DNA from: Gammaproteobacteria bacterium
GTDB taxonomy: Bacteria; Pseudomonadota; Gammaproteobacteria; Steroidobacterales; GCA-2729495
Direction of reading: 5' to 3'
DNA length: 34,690 nucleotides
Assembly (NCBI GenBank): GCA_030066665.1
Contig: JASJBD010000053.1
Location: forward strand, 1-34,690
A program made the translations under genes and the position numbers. This document shows, one piece after another, positions 24,325 through 32,240 of the stretch (positions are counted from its first letter, which is position 1; the number at the start of each line of letters is the position of its first letter). The notes under the pieces were generated by a model. It was not told where the DNA came from, made no database searches, and saw only the letters and a program-made list of their open reading frames with translations.

Positions 24325-26847
24325 TCAGTTACTCACCCGGCGGAAGCCCGGTCCATATTCCTGCTCGCAGCCTTGCTTGATCCGGTAGACCTGTCCTGCG
24401 TCCGGTACGTCCAGGAGACGGGTCCACAGGCACAAGTGGTAGTCCTCGTTGACCTCGTCGCGCGGGTCCGACATGAACTCCGGAAACTGCGCGGTCTGGC
24501 AGGCCGTGTAGCGGTCGTTTCGCGGGTCGGTGCCCATCGCTGAGCGACAGAAGCCGGCGGGGAGCGGCAGGAAACCGCGCGCATCGAGTTGCGTTCCCGG
24601 CTCCGGGAGCGGTGGGCCGGTGTACTCGCGATCCGGATTCAGGGTGCTCGGCAGGCCGCGTTTGTCGCACGCGCTCATGGCCCCGGCGCCAAGCCGTGAG
24701 ATGTAGTTAAAACTGCTGGCGGGCTGGGCGAGATAACGATCGCGCAGCTCGTCGGCGTAGCAGGCGCAGAAGGCCTCGAGGCCATTCTTGATCTTGCTTT
24801 GATAAGACTGTCCGCACTGCCAGTAGTGAAACGCGCGAATCATCTCGCCATCCGGGCAGGCCGACGCCGGGATGCGCGTGGTTACCTGAATCGGATCGTT
24901 GCCTTTCTTCGGATCCTGTTGCCGCAGCTTGATGAACTCCGCGCGAATACAGTCGCAGTCGTTGTAAATCCTGTACGTGTCTTGCCGGTTGCAATAGGCG
25001 AGCACCTGGTCGGCTTCCTGCTGAATCTCGGCCGGCGTCACCGGCGCCTGGTTCGCTGCCAGCGCCTGGGCCTGTCGCTGCTGCTGGATGATCTCTTTTG
25101 TTGGATAGAATCGATAACTTCGCACGTCGCCCCTGGCCGGCCGTACCTCCAGACCTACGTCCAGCTGTCGCAACCACGGCAGCTTCGCAACTTGTTGCCA
25201 CTTGCAACTCGCCTGCCGATCGTCCAGCCGGATGCACTCCGCGCTGGCCTCCAATTCCTGTTCGAGGCGCTCGATTTCCGCTCGGGGGTCGACGGCCTGC
25301 TCGAGCGAGGTTGTCTCGCGGGCGTTGATGCCGCGCGGCCGGGCGGCCGGGTCGCGCACACAATCCCACATGCTTTGTATGCCGATACTGCGCGACGCCC
25401 CGTCTGACTTGTGGTTGTATCCACAGGAACCCATCGCCTGATCGCTCTCGTAGCCCATCGATTCGAGCGTGGGTTTGAATTCGGCACCGGTCTGTGTGAA
25501 GAATGAAGCCAGCACTGAGGCGAAATTATCGTAGCCGAACGGCGCGTTCGGGTCGGCGCGGGGTTTGATGATGGTCGCCGGCGGCAGGGTGACTGGCGAT
25601 ACAGTTTGCGTTTGGGCGGCGAACGGATCGAATGCTTGTGCGCGTTCCTGCAGCTTCTGATCCCGGCTGGTCCAGGCATCCAGCCAGTACTGGCGCCGGT
25701 CCTTGCCGGCGCTTCCGGCGGGGTAGGCGGTTAACCGCAGGCCGAATTTCTTCAACGTGGGTTGCCCCGCAGGCCGTTGCCAGTCACAGCGCGCGCCGGT
25801 CGAGGTTCCCTGGGCGCAGGTGCCCGCGACGCCAATCGAGCGATTCAGGGCATCAATCTCGCTAGCCACGTTTACGCCCCGTCCTGGCAAGGTTTCGGTT
25901 GCAGTCACGCGCACCACTTCTGCATTGGGATTACTGCACGCCGGTCGCGTTTGCAGCTGAATATTGCGCTGCAAGTTGCCGACGCTAACCTGGAAAAAGC
26001 AGTTGCGTTCGTCGACAAAGTTGTAGCCCATGCCTTGCAGGATGGCTTGCGCCTCAGCCCGGGTCTTGGCAAGCACGCTGATCAGCTTCGTCGTGATGTC
26101 GTCGTCACCGAACGGCACGCCGGCATCGGCCGGTGCGGCAGCGGCCACGGGCGCGGTGGTGGTTTGTGCCGGCGCCGCGGTCGGCGCCGCACCCGCTGCC
26201 CCGACCGTGATCGGCACGCGCACCACCGGGTTGTAGCCGCCGTCCGGCCAGTTGAGATACACACGCACCTCGTAGTCGCCCGGCTGACTCACGTTGTAGG
26301 TCCAGGTGCCTTCAGTAACGCCGTTGGTGTAGTCGTAGTCCACGTAACTGTTGTCGGCACTGCCTGCTTTGGCTATGGCAACCCAGTCCTTGGCGTTCCC
26401 CGGGAACCCGGTAACCGTGACTTCGATGGGCTCGCGCGGCGTGAAAGTCCTGGCCGAAAGCTGGACTTGGGGTTTGCCGACCAACCCGGCCTCGACCGCT
26501 GCGGCGGTTGATACAACTTTGATCGGCCGGCGCAGCACCGGGTTGTAACCGCCGTCCGGCCAGTTGAGGTACACGCGCACTTCGTAGTCGCCGGGTGTAC
26601 TCGCGGTAAACTCCCAGGTCCCCTCGGTGACACTGTTGCTGTACTTGTAGGCCACATATTGATTGTCGGCCTGGCCGGCCTGGCTCAGCGCCACCCAGTC
26701 TTGGGGATTACCGGGCAGGCCCGTGACCTGCACGGTTATCGTCTGACCGGCGGCGAACGTGTCACCGGTAAGTTCGACCTGCGGCTCGGCGTGTACTGCC
26801 GTGCTGGTGACAGCGAATAGAACTGCGACGGCAGGCAGTCTTTTCAT
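24325..26847 (-). CDS. exported multidomain protein: two Ig-like repeats, two four-Cys domains, Cys-rich C-terminus
   Basis: The 840-residue protein has a signal peptide (MKRLPAVAVLFAVTSTAVHA). Two nearly identical Ig-like repeats span 22-111 and 126-215 (shared GDYEVRVYLNWPDGGYNPV, 104 residues apart). After a Pro/Ala/Thr linker come two copies of a domain opening with PFG(D/Y)D (245-390 and 436-582) and carrying four cysteines at conserved spacing: C283, C304, C344, C354 and C475, C496, C538, C548. The remaining 240 residues are a Cys-rich region ending KQGCEQEYGPG. I know no named family for the four-Cys domain; the same domain occurs in the protein encoded just upstream. The start is ten bases after that gene's stop, so the two form an operon. 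A periplasmic or surface location with disulfides is expected. Confidence 0.82.
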   Translation of the reverse strand: MKRLPAVAVLFAVTSTAVHAEPQVELTGDTFAAGQTITVQVTGLPGNPQDWVALSQAGQADNQYVAYKYSNSVTEGTWEFTASTPGDYEVRVYLNWPDGGYNPVLRRPIKVVSTAAAVEAGLVGKPQVQLSARTFTPREPIEVTVTGFPGNAKDWVAIAKAGSADNSYVDYDYTNGVTEGTWTYNVSQPGDYEVRVYLNWPDGGYNPVVRVPITVGAAGAAPTAAPAQTTTAPVAAAAPADAGVPFGDDDITTKLISVLAKTRAEAQAILQGMGYNFVDERNCFFQVSVGNLQRNIQLQTRPACSNPNAEVVRVTATETLPGRGVNVASEIDALNRSIGVAGTCAQGTSTGARCDWQRPAGQPTLKKFGLRLTAYPAGSAGKDRRQYWLDAWTSRDQKLQERAQAFDPFAAQTQTVSPVTLPPATIIKPRADPNAPFGYDNFASVLASFFTQTGAEFKPTLESMGYESDQAMGSCGYNHKSDGASRSIGIQSMWDCVRDPAARPRGINARETTSLEQAVDPRAEIERLEQELEASAECIRLDDRQASCKWQQVAKLPWLRQLDVGLEVRPARGDVRSYRFYPTKEIIQQQRQAQALAANQAPVTPAEIQQEADQVLAYCNRQDTYRIYNDCDCIRAEFIKLRQQDPKKGNDPIQVTTRIPASACPDGEMIRAFHYWQCGQSYQSKIKNGLEAFCACYADELRDRYLAQPASSFNYISRLGAGAMSACDKRGLPSTLNPDREYTGPPLPEPGTQLDARGFLPLPAGFCRSAMGTDPRNDRYTACQTAQFPEFMSDPRDEVNEDYHLCLWTRLLDVPDAGQVYRIKQGCEQEYGPGFRRVSN
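26224..26592 (-). repeat. near-identical repeat encoding the two Ig-like domains
   Basis: A 57-base segment at 26224-26280 recurs at 26536-26592 with 53 of 57 bases identical, 312 bases (104 codons) apart. It encodes the shared VRVYLNWPDGGYNPV core. The high DNA identity points to a recent tandem duplication or ongoing gene conversion within the gene. Confidence 0.85.
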
Positions 26848-26857
26848 TGCTTTGGTG

Positions 26858-27718
26858 TCAGCTCGTGGGTGGCCCGTATGCCGCCTGGCAGGCTTTCTTT
26901 ACGGCATCGGCTTGCGCGGCCGTTTCAGCCCCTTTGAGATCGGTATAGGCGCAGCCGAAGTAGTTCATGTTCGGTGTCTTGCCGCGGAAATAGCGCTGCG
27001 GGTTGGTGGCGAACTGGCAGATCCGAGCCCGTTCACGCCCGGCGTCCGTTGTCCCCGCGGACGGACACCTGTCCGGGAACGGATCGAACTCCTCGGGACT
27101 GGAGACACCGCTCGCGTTGTCATCGGCCAACACCGGCGCCGCGGGCGCGGCTCCGGGCGCGCTCGCCGATGCGGTCAGCTTGTATTTACGGCTGCTCATT
27201 GCCCCGATGATGTTCCGGAATTCAGCGCTAAATGTTTCGACAGCGGGCACGCTCGCTGACGCGTTCCACTGACACGCCGCGGCGTTATTGCCCGGCTGCT
27301 GCCGGCATTCTGATTCGGGGCCCATCACATCGCGCACGCGCTGCATCTCGTCAACCGGTGAAATGGTCAGGCTAATGAGATTTTCCGTGCCCTCGATGAA
27401 TTCGATTCGCGCGGCCGCGCGCTCGCAGGCGGTGCCGTTGGTTTTCACGTACACCTGGCGCGAGATGCCACCGAAGCTTTGCTCGTAGCGGCAGGTGGCG
27501 CCGCTGCCGGCGAGCTGGAAATCCATGCCTTTGAAATAATCATAGGCTGCGCTGCCGGGTTGGCCGAGCAGACCGACCATTTCCTGAATGAAACCGTCGT
27601 CACCGAAGGGATCGCCCGCGGCAGTGGTGTGGGCCGTTGCTAAGGCGACCTCACAAGTGCCAAGCGCAGCGATGGCCAAGGCGGCGATCTGAGCAGGAGT
27701 CAAGGATTTCTTGGTCAT
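26858..27718 (-). CDS. exported protein with one four-Cys PFGDD domain
   Basis: The 286-residue protein has a hydrophobic N-terminal signal (AQIAALAIAALGTCEVALATA). Residues 37-182 carry the same domain found twice in its operon partner: PFGDD at 37-41, C76, C98, C138, C149 with C-x-W at 149-151, and a closing Y179. A Pro/Ala linker follows, then a C-terminal segment ending KKACQAAYGPP, similar to the partner's ending. It lies first in a two-gene operon and is divergent from the ankyrin protein across about 130 bases. The function is unknown. The signal peptide contains a Cys (TCEVALA), but it lacks a proper lipobox, so a soluble periplasmic protein is more likely than a lipoprotein. Confidence 0.8.
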   Translation of the reverse strand: MTKKSLTPAQIAALAIAALGTCEVALATAHTTAAGDPFGDDGFIQEMVGLLGQPGSAAYDYFKGMDFQLAGSGATCRYEQSFGGISRQVYVKTNGTACERAAARIEFIEGTENLISLTISPVDEMQRVRDVMGPESECRQQPGNNAAACQWNASASVPAVETFSAEFRNIIGAMSSRKYKLTASASAPGAAPAAPVLADDNASGVSSPEEFDPFPDRCPSAGTTDAGRERARICQFATNPQRYFRGKTPNMNYFGCAYTDLKGAETAAQADAVKKACQAAYGPPTS

Positions 27719-27848
27719 TATTGGGCTCCCCGTAGTCCGCTAACCAATATAGCACCGGTGCAACTTCCTGATTCGCGTCACATTCTGCACTGCGGTTCGA
27801 GCGATAGAATGCCTGACAGCGCTCGACGCGCGACGGATTGTATTGGCC

Positions 27849-30347
27849 ATGAAACCTTCGAAAACGTTCACGATCATCATCGTGATCCTGAGTCTGGTCG
27901 TCGGGGCCGAGTTGTGGAACCGTCGCAGTGGCGGCGGTTTTCTCGCCACCGCCAACCTGGTGCAGGGCCTGTCGGTGGCGACCGAGGCCAAATTCGTCCT
28001 CACCGAATACTGGGCGTCCGAGGGTACGTTCCCCTGCAAGCCGGATGACCTGTACTACCCGCTGATAACGGGCACCGCCAGTTCTGTGCTGGCGGCCGTG
28101 CAACTCACCGACTGCGGTCAGGTCACGCTGGTCTACAACGACGAATCCGGGCTGGCGGGTCGGCGCCTGGTGTTGCAGGCCGAGGAGTCGCAAGGTGACC
28201 GCGGGTTCGAGCTGGCGTGGGATTGCTGGACACCGGACTTCCCGGACATTGCCGACCAGGTGCCGCAATGTCGCTACGAAGAGCGGCAACTCGCGGCGGT
28301 CATTGTCGAACAACCGGCGGCAGAGGTGGACGAGGAAGACGTGACAGCGGCGCCCGCCGCCGCAGACGCCTGCGCCATCAAAGCGGCGATTTACCGGCCG
28401 GTATTCACCGACGGCGTGGAGAACCGTGCGCCGTGGAACCGGCTGTTGAGTTACGGGCCGAACCGCGACGAGATGACCTTTTTCGCCGAGGTAATCGGTG
28501 CCGGTGGCCGGGACATTTCCCACCAGTGGTTCTATAACGATATTGCTTTGGGTGACTTCGAGTTCGACGTGGAGTCGGACCGCTGGCCGACCTGGTCGAC
28601 CCAGCGCTTGACGGGGCTGGCGGCTGGCACCCTGCGCGTCGAGGTTCATGACGATGACTGCCTGATCGGCCGGGCGACGATTACCTCGGGCAGCGGGGAG
28701 GAGGCGACTGCCACCGTGGCCAGTGGCTGGATGCGACCCAAGGTGGCCCTCGAGACCACGCTGGCAAAACCGGACTTCGACTACGCGAACAAGGTGAAAA
28801 ACCCGGGTTTCGTTAATGCCGTCAACGATGACGGCGACACCCTGTTGCTGGCCGCCATCCGGCGTTACGACACGGCCGAGGCCATGACACTCATCGACCG
28901 CGTGGTCCCGGCGGAAGATCCACCGCCGACCATGCGCTCGGCGGAAGCCAATGCTTACCTGCAGCGTCACTACCGGCGCGCGGATCCTTTCTTGCGCGAC
29001 GCGGACGGCGTCTCCCCAATTCAGCTCGCGCACGATCTCGGCCAGGACAAAATCGTCGAAGCCCTGATGAAATCGGCCATTACCATTCATCGGGACTCGA
29101 CCCGTAAGCGCACCCGCGTTACCAACTTCAGCGACAACCTGATCGACACACTGATGGCCAACGATGGTGGTTTCACGCGCTTCGACAATGGCGACACGCC
29201 ACTGCATCGCGCGGTGCGCACGAATAACGAGCGCGCCGTGCTGACTATGCTGCGTTTGCCCGGCTGGCACGACCAAACGGATGCTTTCCGACCCGCTGTC
29301 GATATCTACGCGTACGACACGGATGGCCGCCAGGCGCTAACGCTGGCGCGCGAGTCGGGGTTCTATGCGATCGAGCGGTTTTTGGAACTCGCCATGACCC
29401 GCAAGTCACCGGGCTGGGCCGTGTCGCGGGCGGCGTTTACCACGCAGCTCAAGCGGGGTGAGCCGGCCGACTGTCGCAAGGTCGCGTTCGAGGATGAACA
29501 CCGCCTGTACTTCTGGGCGGAAATCACCGGTATGAAAGGCCGGCGGATCGCCCATGAATGGTTACTCGATCGCCAGGTCATGCACCGGACCGAGTTTGAC
29601 GTCGACCGGAGTCGCTGGTCGGCAGCTTCGCATCGGGACTTTTCGCCGACCGAGCTCGGCGCCTGGGATGTGCGTGTGGTGACCGATAACGGCGAGGTAT
29701 TGCGTACCGAGCGGTTGCATTTTCGCGAGTTGACCGACTACAACCGCAAAAATCGCGACCGCATGCTGGGTGTGTGCAACATCGGGTCGCAGGCCTTCTA
29801 TGCGTTGGTGAAAGCCGGCGCCCCGGCGACGGAGCTCGACTACCTGATCGACCAGGGCATGGAGCTGAAGCTCAACGGTGACATGGCCAAGAAGCTCGTC
29901 AGCCAGGCGATCGTCGACGGCAACATCCGCCTGGTCGGCTGGTTCCTGGAGCGCGGGCTGGATATCAATGCGTATGTGGACGGTGCCGCGACGCCGTTGT
30001 TACTGGCCGCGAAGAATGGTCGCAGCGCCATGGCCCTGTACCTGATCACGCAAGGCGCCGACCTGCAGTTCAAACGTTACCGGGATGGTCACTCGGCGTT
30101 GCACCTCAGCATCATCGCCGGGAATGCGGAACTGACGCGAGTGTTATTGGAACAGGGCGCCGATCCGAATGCGCCAAACGACCGCGGCTTTACCCCGCTG
30201 CACAGTGCGATATCGCGCTGCGACCAGGCGGCTACCGCGGTGCTGCTCGAGTATGGTGCCGATCTCGACCGGGCCAACAAGGCGGGTGAGACGCCGCGCG
30301 ATCGCGTCGGGCAATGCAATACGGAATTTCAGGGGCAATTCACGTAG
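27849..30347 (+). CDS. membrane-anchored protein with pilin-like, two DUF2914-like and ankyrin-repeat regions
   Basis: The 832-residue protein begins with an uncleaved-looking membrane anchor (FTIIIVILSLVVGAELW). Residues 40-143 resemble a type IV pilin globular domain (TEYWASEGTFPC, LTDCGQVTLVYND, FELAWDCW, VPQC; cysteines 63, 89, 126, 141) but without a prepilin cleavage motif. DUF2914-like beta domains appear at about 177-280 (FFAEVIGAGGRDISHQWFYN) and 526-627 (YFWAEITGMKGRRIAHEWLL). Ankyrin repeats lie between them and at the C-terminus (TPLLLAAKNGRSAMALYLITQGAD, SALHLSIIAGNAELTRVLLEQG, TPLHSAISRCDQAATAVLLEYG). The domains should sit in the periplasm as a protein-interaction platform. The TTG at 27843 is also in frame; the ATG at 27849 is preferred. 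Confidence 0.82.
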   Translation: MKPSKTFTIIIVILSLVVGAELWNRRSGGGFLATANLVQGLSVATEAKFVLTEYWASEGTFPCKPDDLYYPLITGTASSVLAAVQLTDCGQVTLVYNDESGLAGRRLVLQAEESQGDRGFELAWDCWTPDFPDIADQVPQCRYEERQLAAVIVEQPAAEVDEEDVTAAPAAADACAIKAAIYRPVFTDGVENRAPWNRLLSYGPNRDEMTFFAEVIGAGGRDISHQWFYNDIALGDFEFDVESDRWPTWSTQRLTGLAAGTLRVEVHDDDCLIGRATITSGSGEEATATVASGWMRPKVALETTLAKPDFDYANKVKNPGFVNAVNDDGDTLLLAAIRRYDTAEAMTLIDRVVPAEDPPPTMRSAEANAYLQRHYRRADPFLRDADGVSPIQLAHDLGQDKIVEALMKSAITIHRDSTRKRTRVTNFSDNLIDTLMANDGGFTRFDNGDTPLHRAVRTNNERAVLTMLRLPGWHDQTDAFRPAVDIYAYDTDGRQALTLARESGFYAIERFLELAMTRKSPGWAVSRAAFTTQLKRGEPADCRKVAFEDEHRLYFWAEITGMKGRRIAHEWLLDRQVMHRTEFDVDRSRWSAASHRDFSPTELGAWDVRVVTDNGEVLRTERLHFRELTDYNRKNRDRMLGVCNIGSQAFYALVKAGAPATELDYLIDQGMELKLNGDMAKKLVSQAIVDGNIRLVGWFLERGLDINAYVDGAATPLLLAAKNGRSAMALYLITQGADLQFKRYRDGHSALHLSIIAGNAELTRVLLEQGADPNAPNDRGFTPLHSAISRCDQAATAVLLEYGADLDRANKAGETPRDRVGQCNTEFQGQFT

Positions 30348-30387
30348 GCAAGAAAAGTTTCGGGACAACGATCTCATCCCTGCCGTA

Positions 30388-30846
30388 CTAAGGCCGCTGT
30401 CCCCAAAATTCGTTGGCGCTGAGGCGCACGGCAACCCGGATGGTACCGCCGGGGTGCTCGGCGACGCGCCGCTCGTATATGCGGCCACCGTATTCGTAGC
30501 GCACCCGGTAGCCGACGAATTCTTCCTTGGTTTCCATGCGCGTGACCATGCGGCAGCGATACACGTCGGCCGGCGGTTCGCGCAGTTCGATCTCCCGATA
30601 CAACGCACCGAGCAGGTCCACGCCCGGATCCACGCTTTTGGCGTCGCCCAGTGTGGCCGGATCCACCGGCGCCGGCGTTGAGGGTTTTTCGTAGCCGCAT
30701 TGCTGGACCTGCACCGGCACTTGGCGCGGCTCGTAAATACGCTCGGTGTCGATGACGCGGGCTTCGTCGTAGAACACTTCGGCGGCGACCGGCGTTGCGA
30801 GCACCAGGATCGCGAGCGTTGCAGATGCCAATGTGCCGGCGCGCAT
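30388..30846 (-). CDS. small exported protein, C-terminal part like glycine-zipper surface antigens
   Basis: The 152-residue protein has a signal peptide (LASATLAILVLATPVAA). The mature part begins with EVFYDEARVIDTERIYEPRQVPV and QVQQCGYE, then after a short Pro-rich linker continues DVYRCRMVTRMETKEEFVGYRVRYEYGGRIYERRVAEHPGGTIRVAVRL. These two flanks resemble the segments that normally surround a glycine-zipper 2TM region in Rickettsia 17-kDa-like antigens, but no glycine zipper is present. AAGGAG lies upstream of the ATG. It is the last gene of the minus-strand operon, 14 bases after the lytic transglycosylase gene. Confidence 0.75.
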   Translation of the reverse strand: MRAGTLASATLAILVLATPVAAEVFYDEARVIDTERIYEPRQVPVQVQQCGYEKPSTPAPVDPATLGDAKSVDPGVDLLGALYREIELREPPADVYRCRMVTRMETKEEFVGYRVRYEYGGRIYERRVAEHPGGTIRVAVRLSANEFWGQRP

Positions 30847-30860
30847 GTCGTGCTCCTTTG

Positions 30861-31646
30861 TTATAACGGGAACCCGGCCCGGTTCAGCAGGTTCGCGCTG
30901 CGCGTGAATTCATCGCGGTCTTTGTAGCTCAACACCACGACAAATTTGCCGACGCCCTGGCGGAACCAATCGAGCTGCAGGTCGGGCGCGGAGCTCTCCA
31001 TGAGCTCGATGAACGCGGCCGCACGATACGGCTCTCCGAAGCTGATGATCGTGGTGCGACCGAGCTTGGAATACAGGTGCCGCGCGGCGGGATCCATCGG
31101 CACGCGGTCGCCGAGCACGTAACCGAGATGACGATAGATATATCCGCTGTACCACTCGGCGCCGGACGGGATGTTGCGGCCGTGACTGTTTATGCGGCCC
31201 GGCCCATAGTTGTACGCTGCCAGTGCCAGGTGCAGGTTGCCGTCATAGTGCGACAGCAGTTCTTTCAGGTACCGCGCGCCGGCATCGATGTTGGTGCAGG
31301 GATCGTAGAGCTGCGACAGCCGGTGGATGCCGAGGTGATTGGCCGTACCCGGCCACAGGATCTGCATTACGCCATAGGCGTTCGCTTTCGAGCGCGCCGT
31401 GGCTTCGAAGTCGCTTTCGCCGCGAGCGACGGCAAGCAATAGAGTCTCCGGCAGGCCGTATGTATTCGCGGACCGCACGAAACACTGGGCATGCGGAAAC
31501 CGGTAACTCGGCGGCAGGTACGTGTCGTGGTCGAGGTAGTCGCGCCAGGCCTGCTCCAGTTCCGGCCCACTGGCGCGCGCGGCAACATCGCCGGCGCAGA
31601 ACGCGGTCAACAGCAACACCGCCGACGTTTGTCGCAGCGCATTCAC
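30861..31646 (-). CDS. lytic transglycosylase (SLT domain)
   Basis: The 261-residue protein starts with GTG and a signal peptide (TSAVLLLTAFCAGDVAA). The SLT catalytic domain is clear: ETLLLAVARGESDFEATARSKANAYGVMQILWPGTANHLG with the catalytic Glu in RGESDF, then the DPCTNIDAGARYLKELLSHYDGNLHLALAAYNYGPGRI segment. It cleaves peptidoglycan glycan strands to 1,6-anhydro products in the periplasm. A C-terminal region of about 90 residues (from VLGDRVPMDPAARHLYSKLG) has no domain I recognise. Its GTG overlaps the previous TGA (GTGA, 31643-31646), so translation is coupled to the SPOR-like gene, implying a shared cell-wall task. Confidence 0.9.
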   Translation of the reverse strand: MNALRQTSAVLLLTAFCAGDVAARASGPELEQAWRDYLDHDTYLPPSYRFPHAQCFVRSANTYGLPETLLLAVARGESDFEATARSKANAYGVMQILWPGTANHLGIHRLSQLYDPCTNIDAGARYLKELLSHYDGNLHLALAAYNYGPGRINSHGRNIPSGAEWYSGYIYRHLGYVLGDRVPMDPAARHLYSKLGRTTIISFGEPYRAAAFIELMESSAPDLQLDWFRQGVGKFVVVLSYKDRDEFTRSANLLNRAGFPL

Positions 31647-32230
31647 GGCGTGGCCTCCGGCAGGGTCAGGCCGGTCGCGCTTTCGATTTGCGCCAGCTTC
31701 GCGACGCGCTCGCTGTCGTCGGTGTACGCAAACGCGACCTCGTAGACACCGGGCTTGCGGCGCAGCACGCGATAGTCGATATCGGTGACGGCGGTCAGGC
31801 GCGCAGCAAACCCATTCGCGGCGATCTGGCTGCGGAACGGATTCCAGAAGGCGTGCCAGTGCGGATCCAGCTCGTCGGTAACCGGTGCCGGGGATTCGAC
31901 GGGCAGCGCGGGCGACTCCGACACTACGTTTGTTGGCGGCTCGACCAAGTCCGGTAACTCGGCGATCGGGAGTTCGGCCTCGGTCAGCAGGTCGAGGTCG
32001 GCAAGCAGTTCCGCCTCGACCAGCGGCTCGGGTGCCGGGATCGTTTCAGGTTCGGCAACCGGTTCAGGCGCCATTGGTGGTGCCTGCGCGGCCGGCACGT
32101 CAAGCGCAAGCGCGAGTTCGTCGGTCGCGTCCTCTGTCGGCGCCTGGATCAGTTCCGGCGTGCCCATGACGACCACGATCGTGCCGATCGCCACCACCGC
32201 GCCCGCTATGAATCCGAGTAATCGCAACAT
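31643..32230 (-). CDS. membrane-anchored protein with Pro/Glu linker and SPOR-like C-terminus
   Basis: The 195-residue protein has an N-terminal membrane helix (LLGFIAGAVVAIGTIVVVMG), a roughly 100-residue Pro/Glu/Ala linker (APEPVAEPETIPAPEP), and a compact end: HAFWNPFRSQIAANGFAARLTAVTDIDYRVLRRKPGVYEVAFAYTDDSERVAKLAQIE. The end has the length and alternation of a SPOR domain, which binds denuded glycan strands, though the match is by eye and weak. The frame is open to 32497, but the ATG at 32230 has GAGGAT nine bases upstream and begins the membrane helix. It starts ten bases after the previous gene and overlaps the lytic transglycosylase start. Confidence 0.75.
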   Translation of the reverse strand: MLRLLGFIAGAVVAIGTIVVVMGTPELIQAPTEDATDELALALDVPAAQAPPMAPEPVAEPETIPAPEPLVEAELLADLDLLTEAELPIAELPDLVEPPTNVVSESPALPVESPAPVTDELDPHWHAFWNPFRSQIAANGFAARLTAVTDIDYRVLRRKPGVYEVAFAYTDDSERVAKLAQIESATGLTLPEATP

Positions 32231-32240
32231 CGCCACATCC

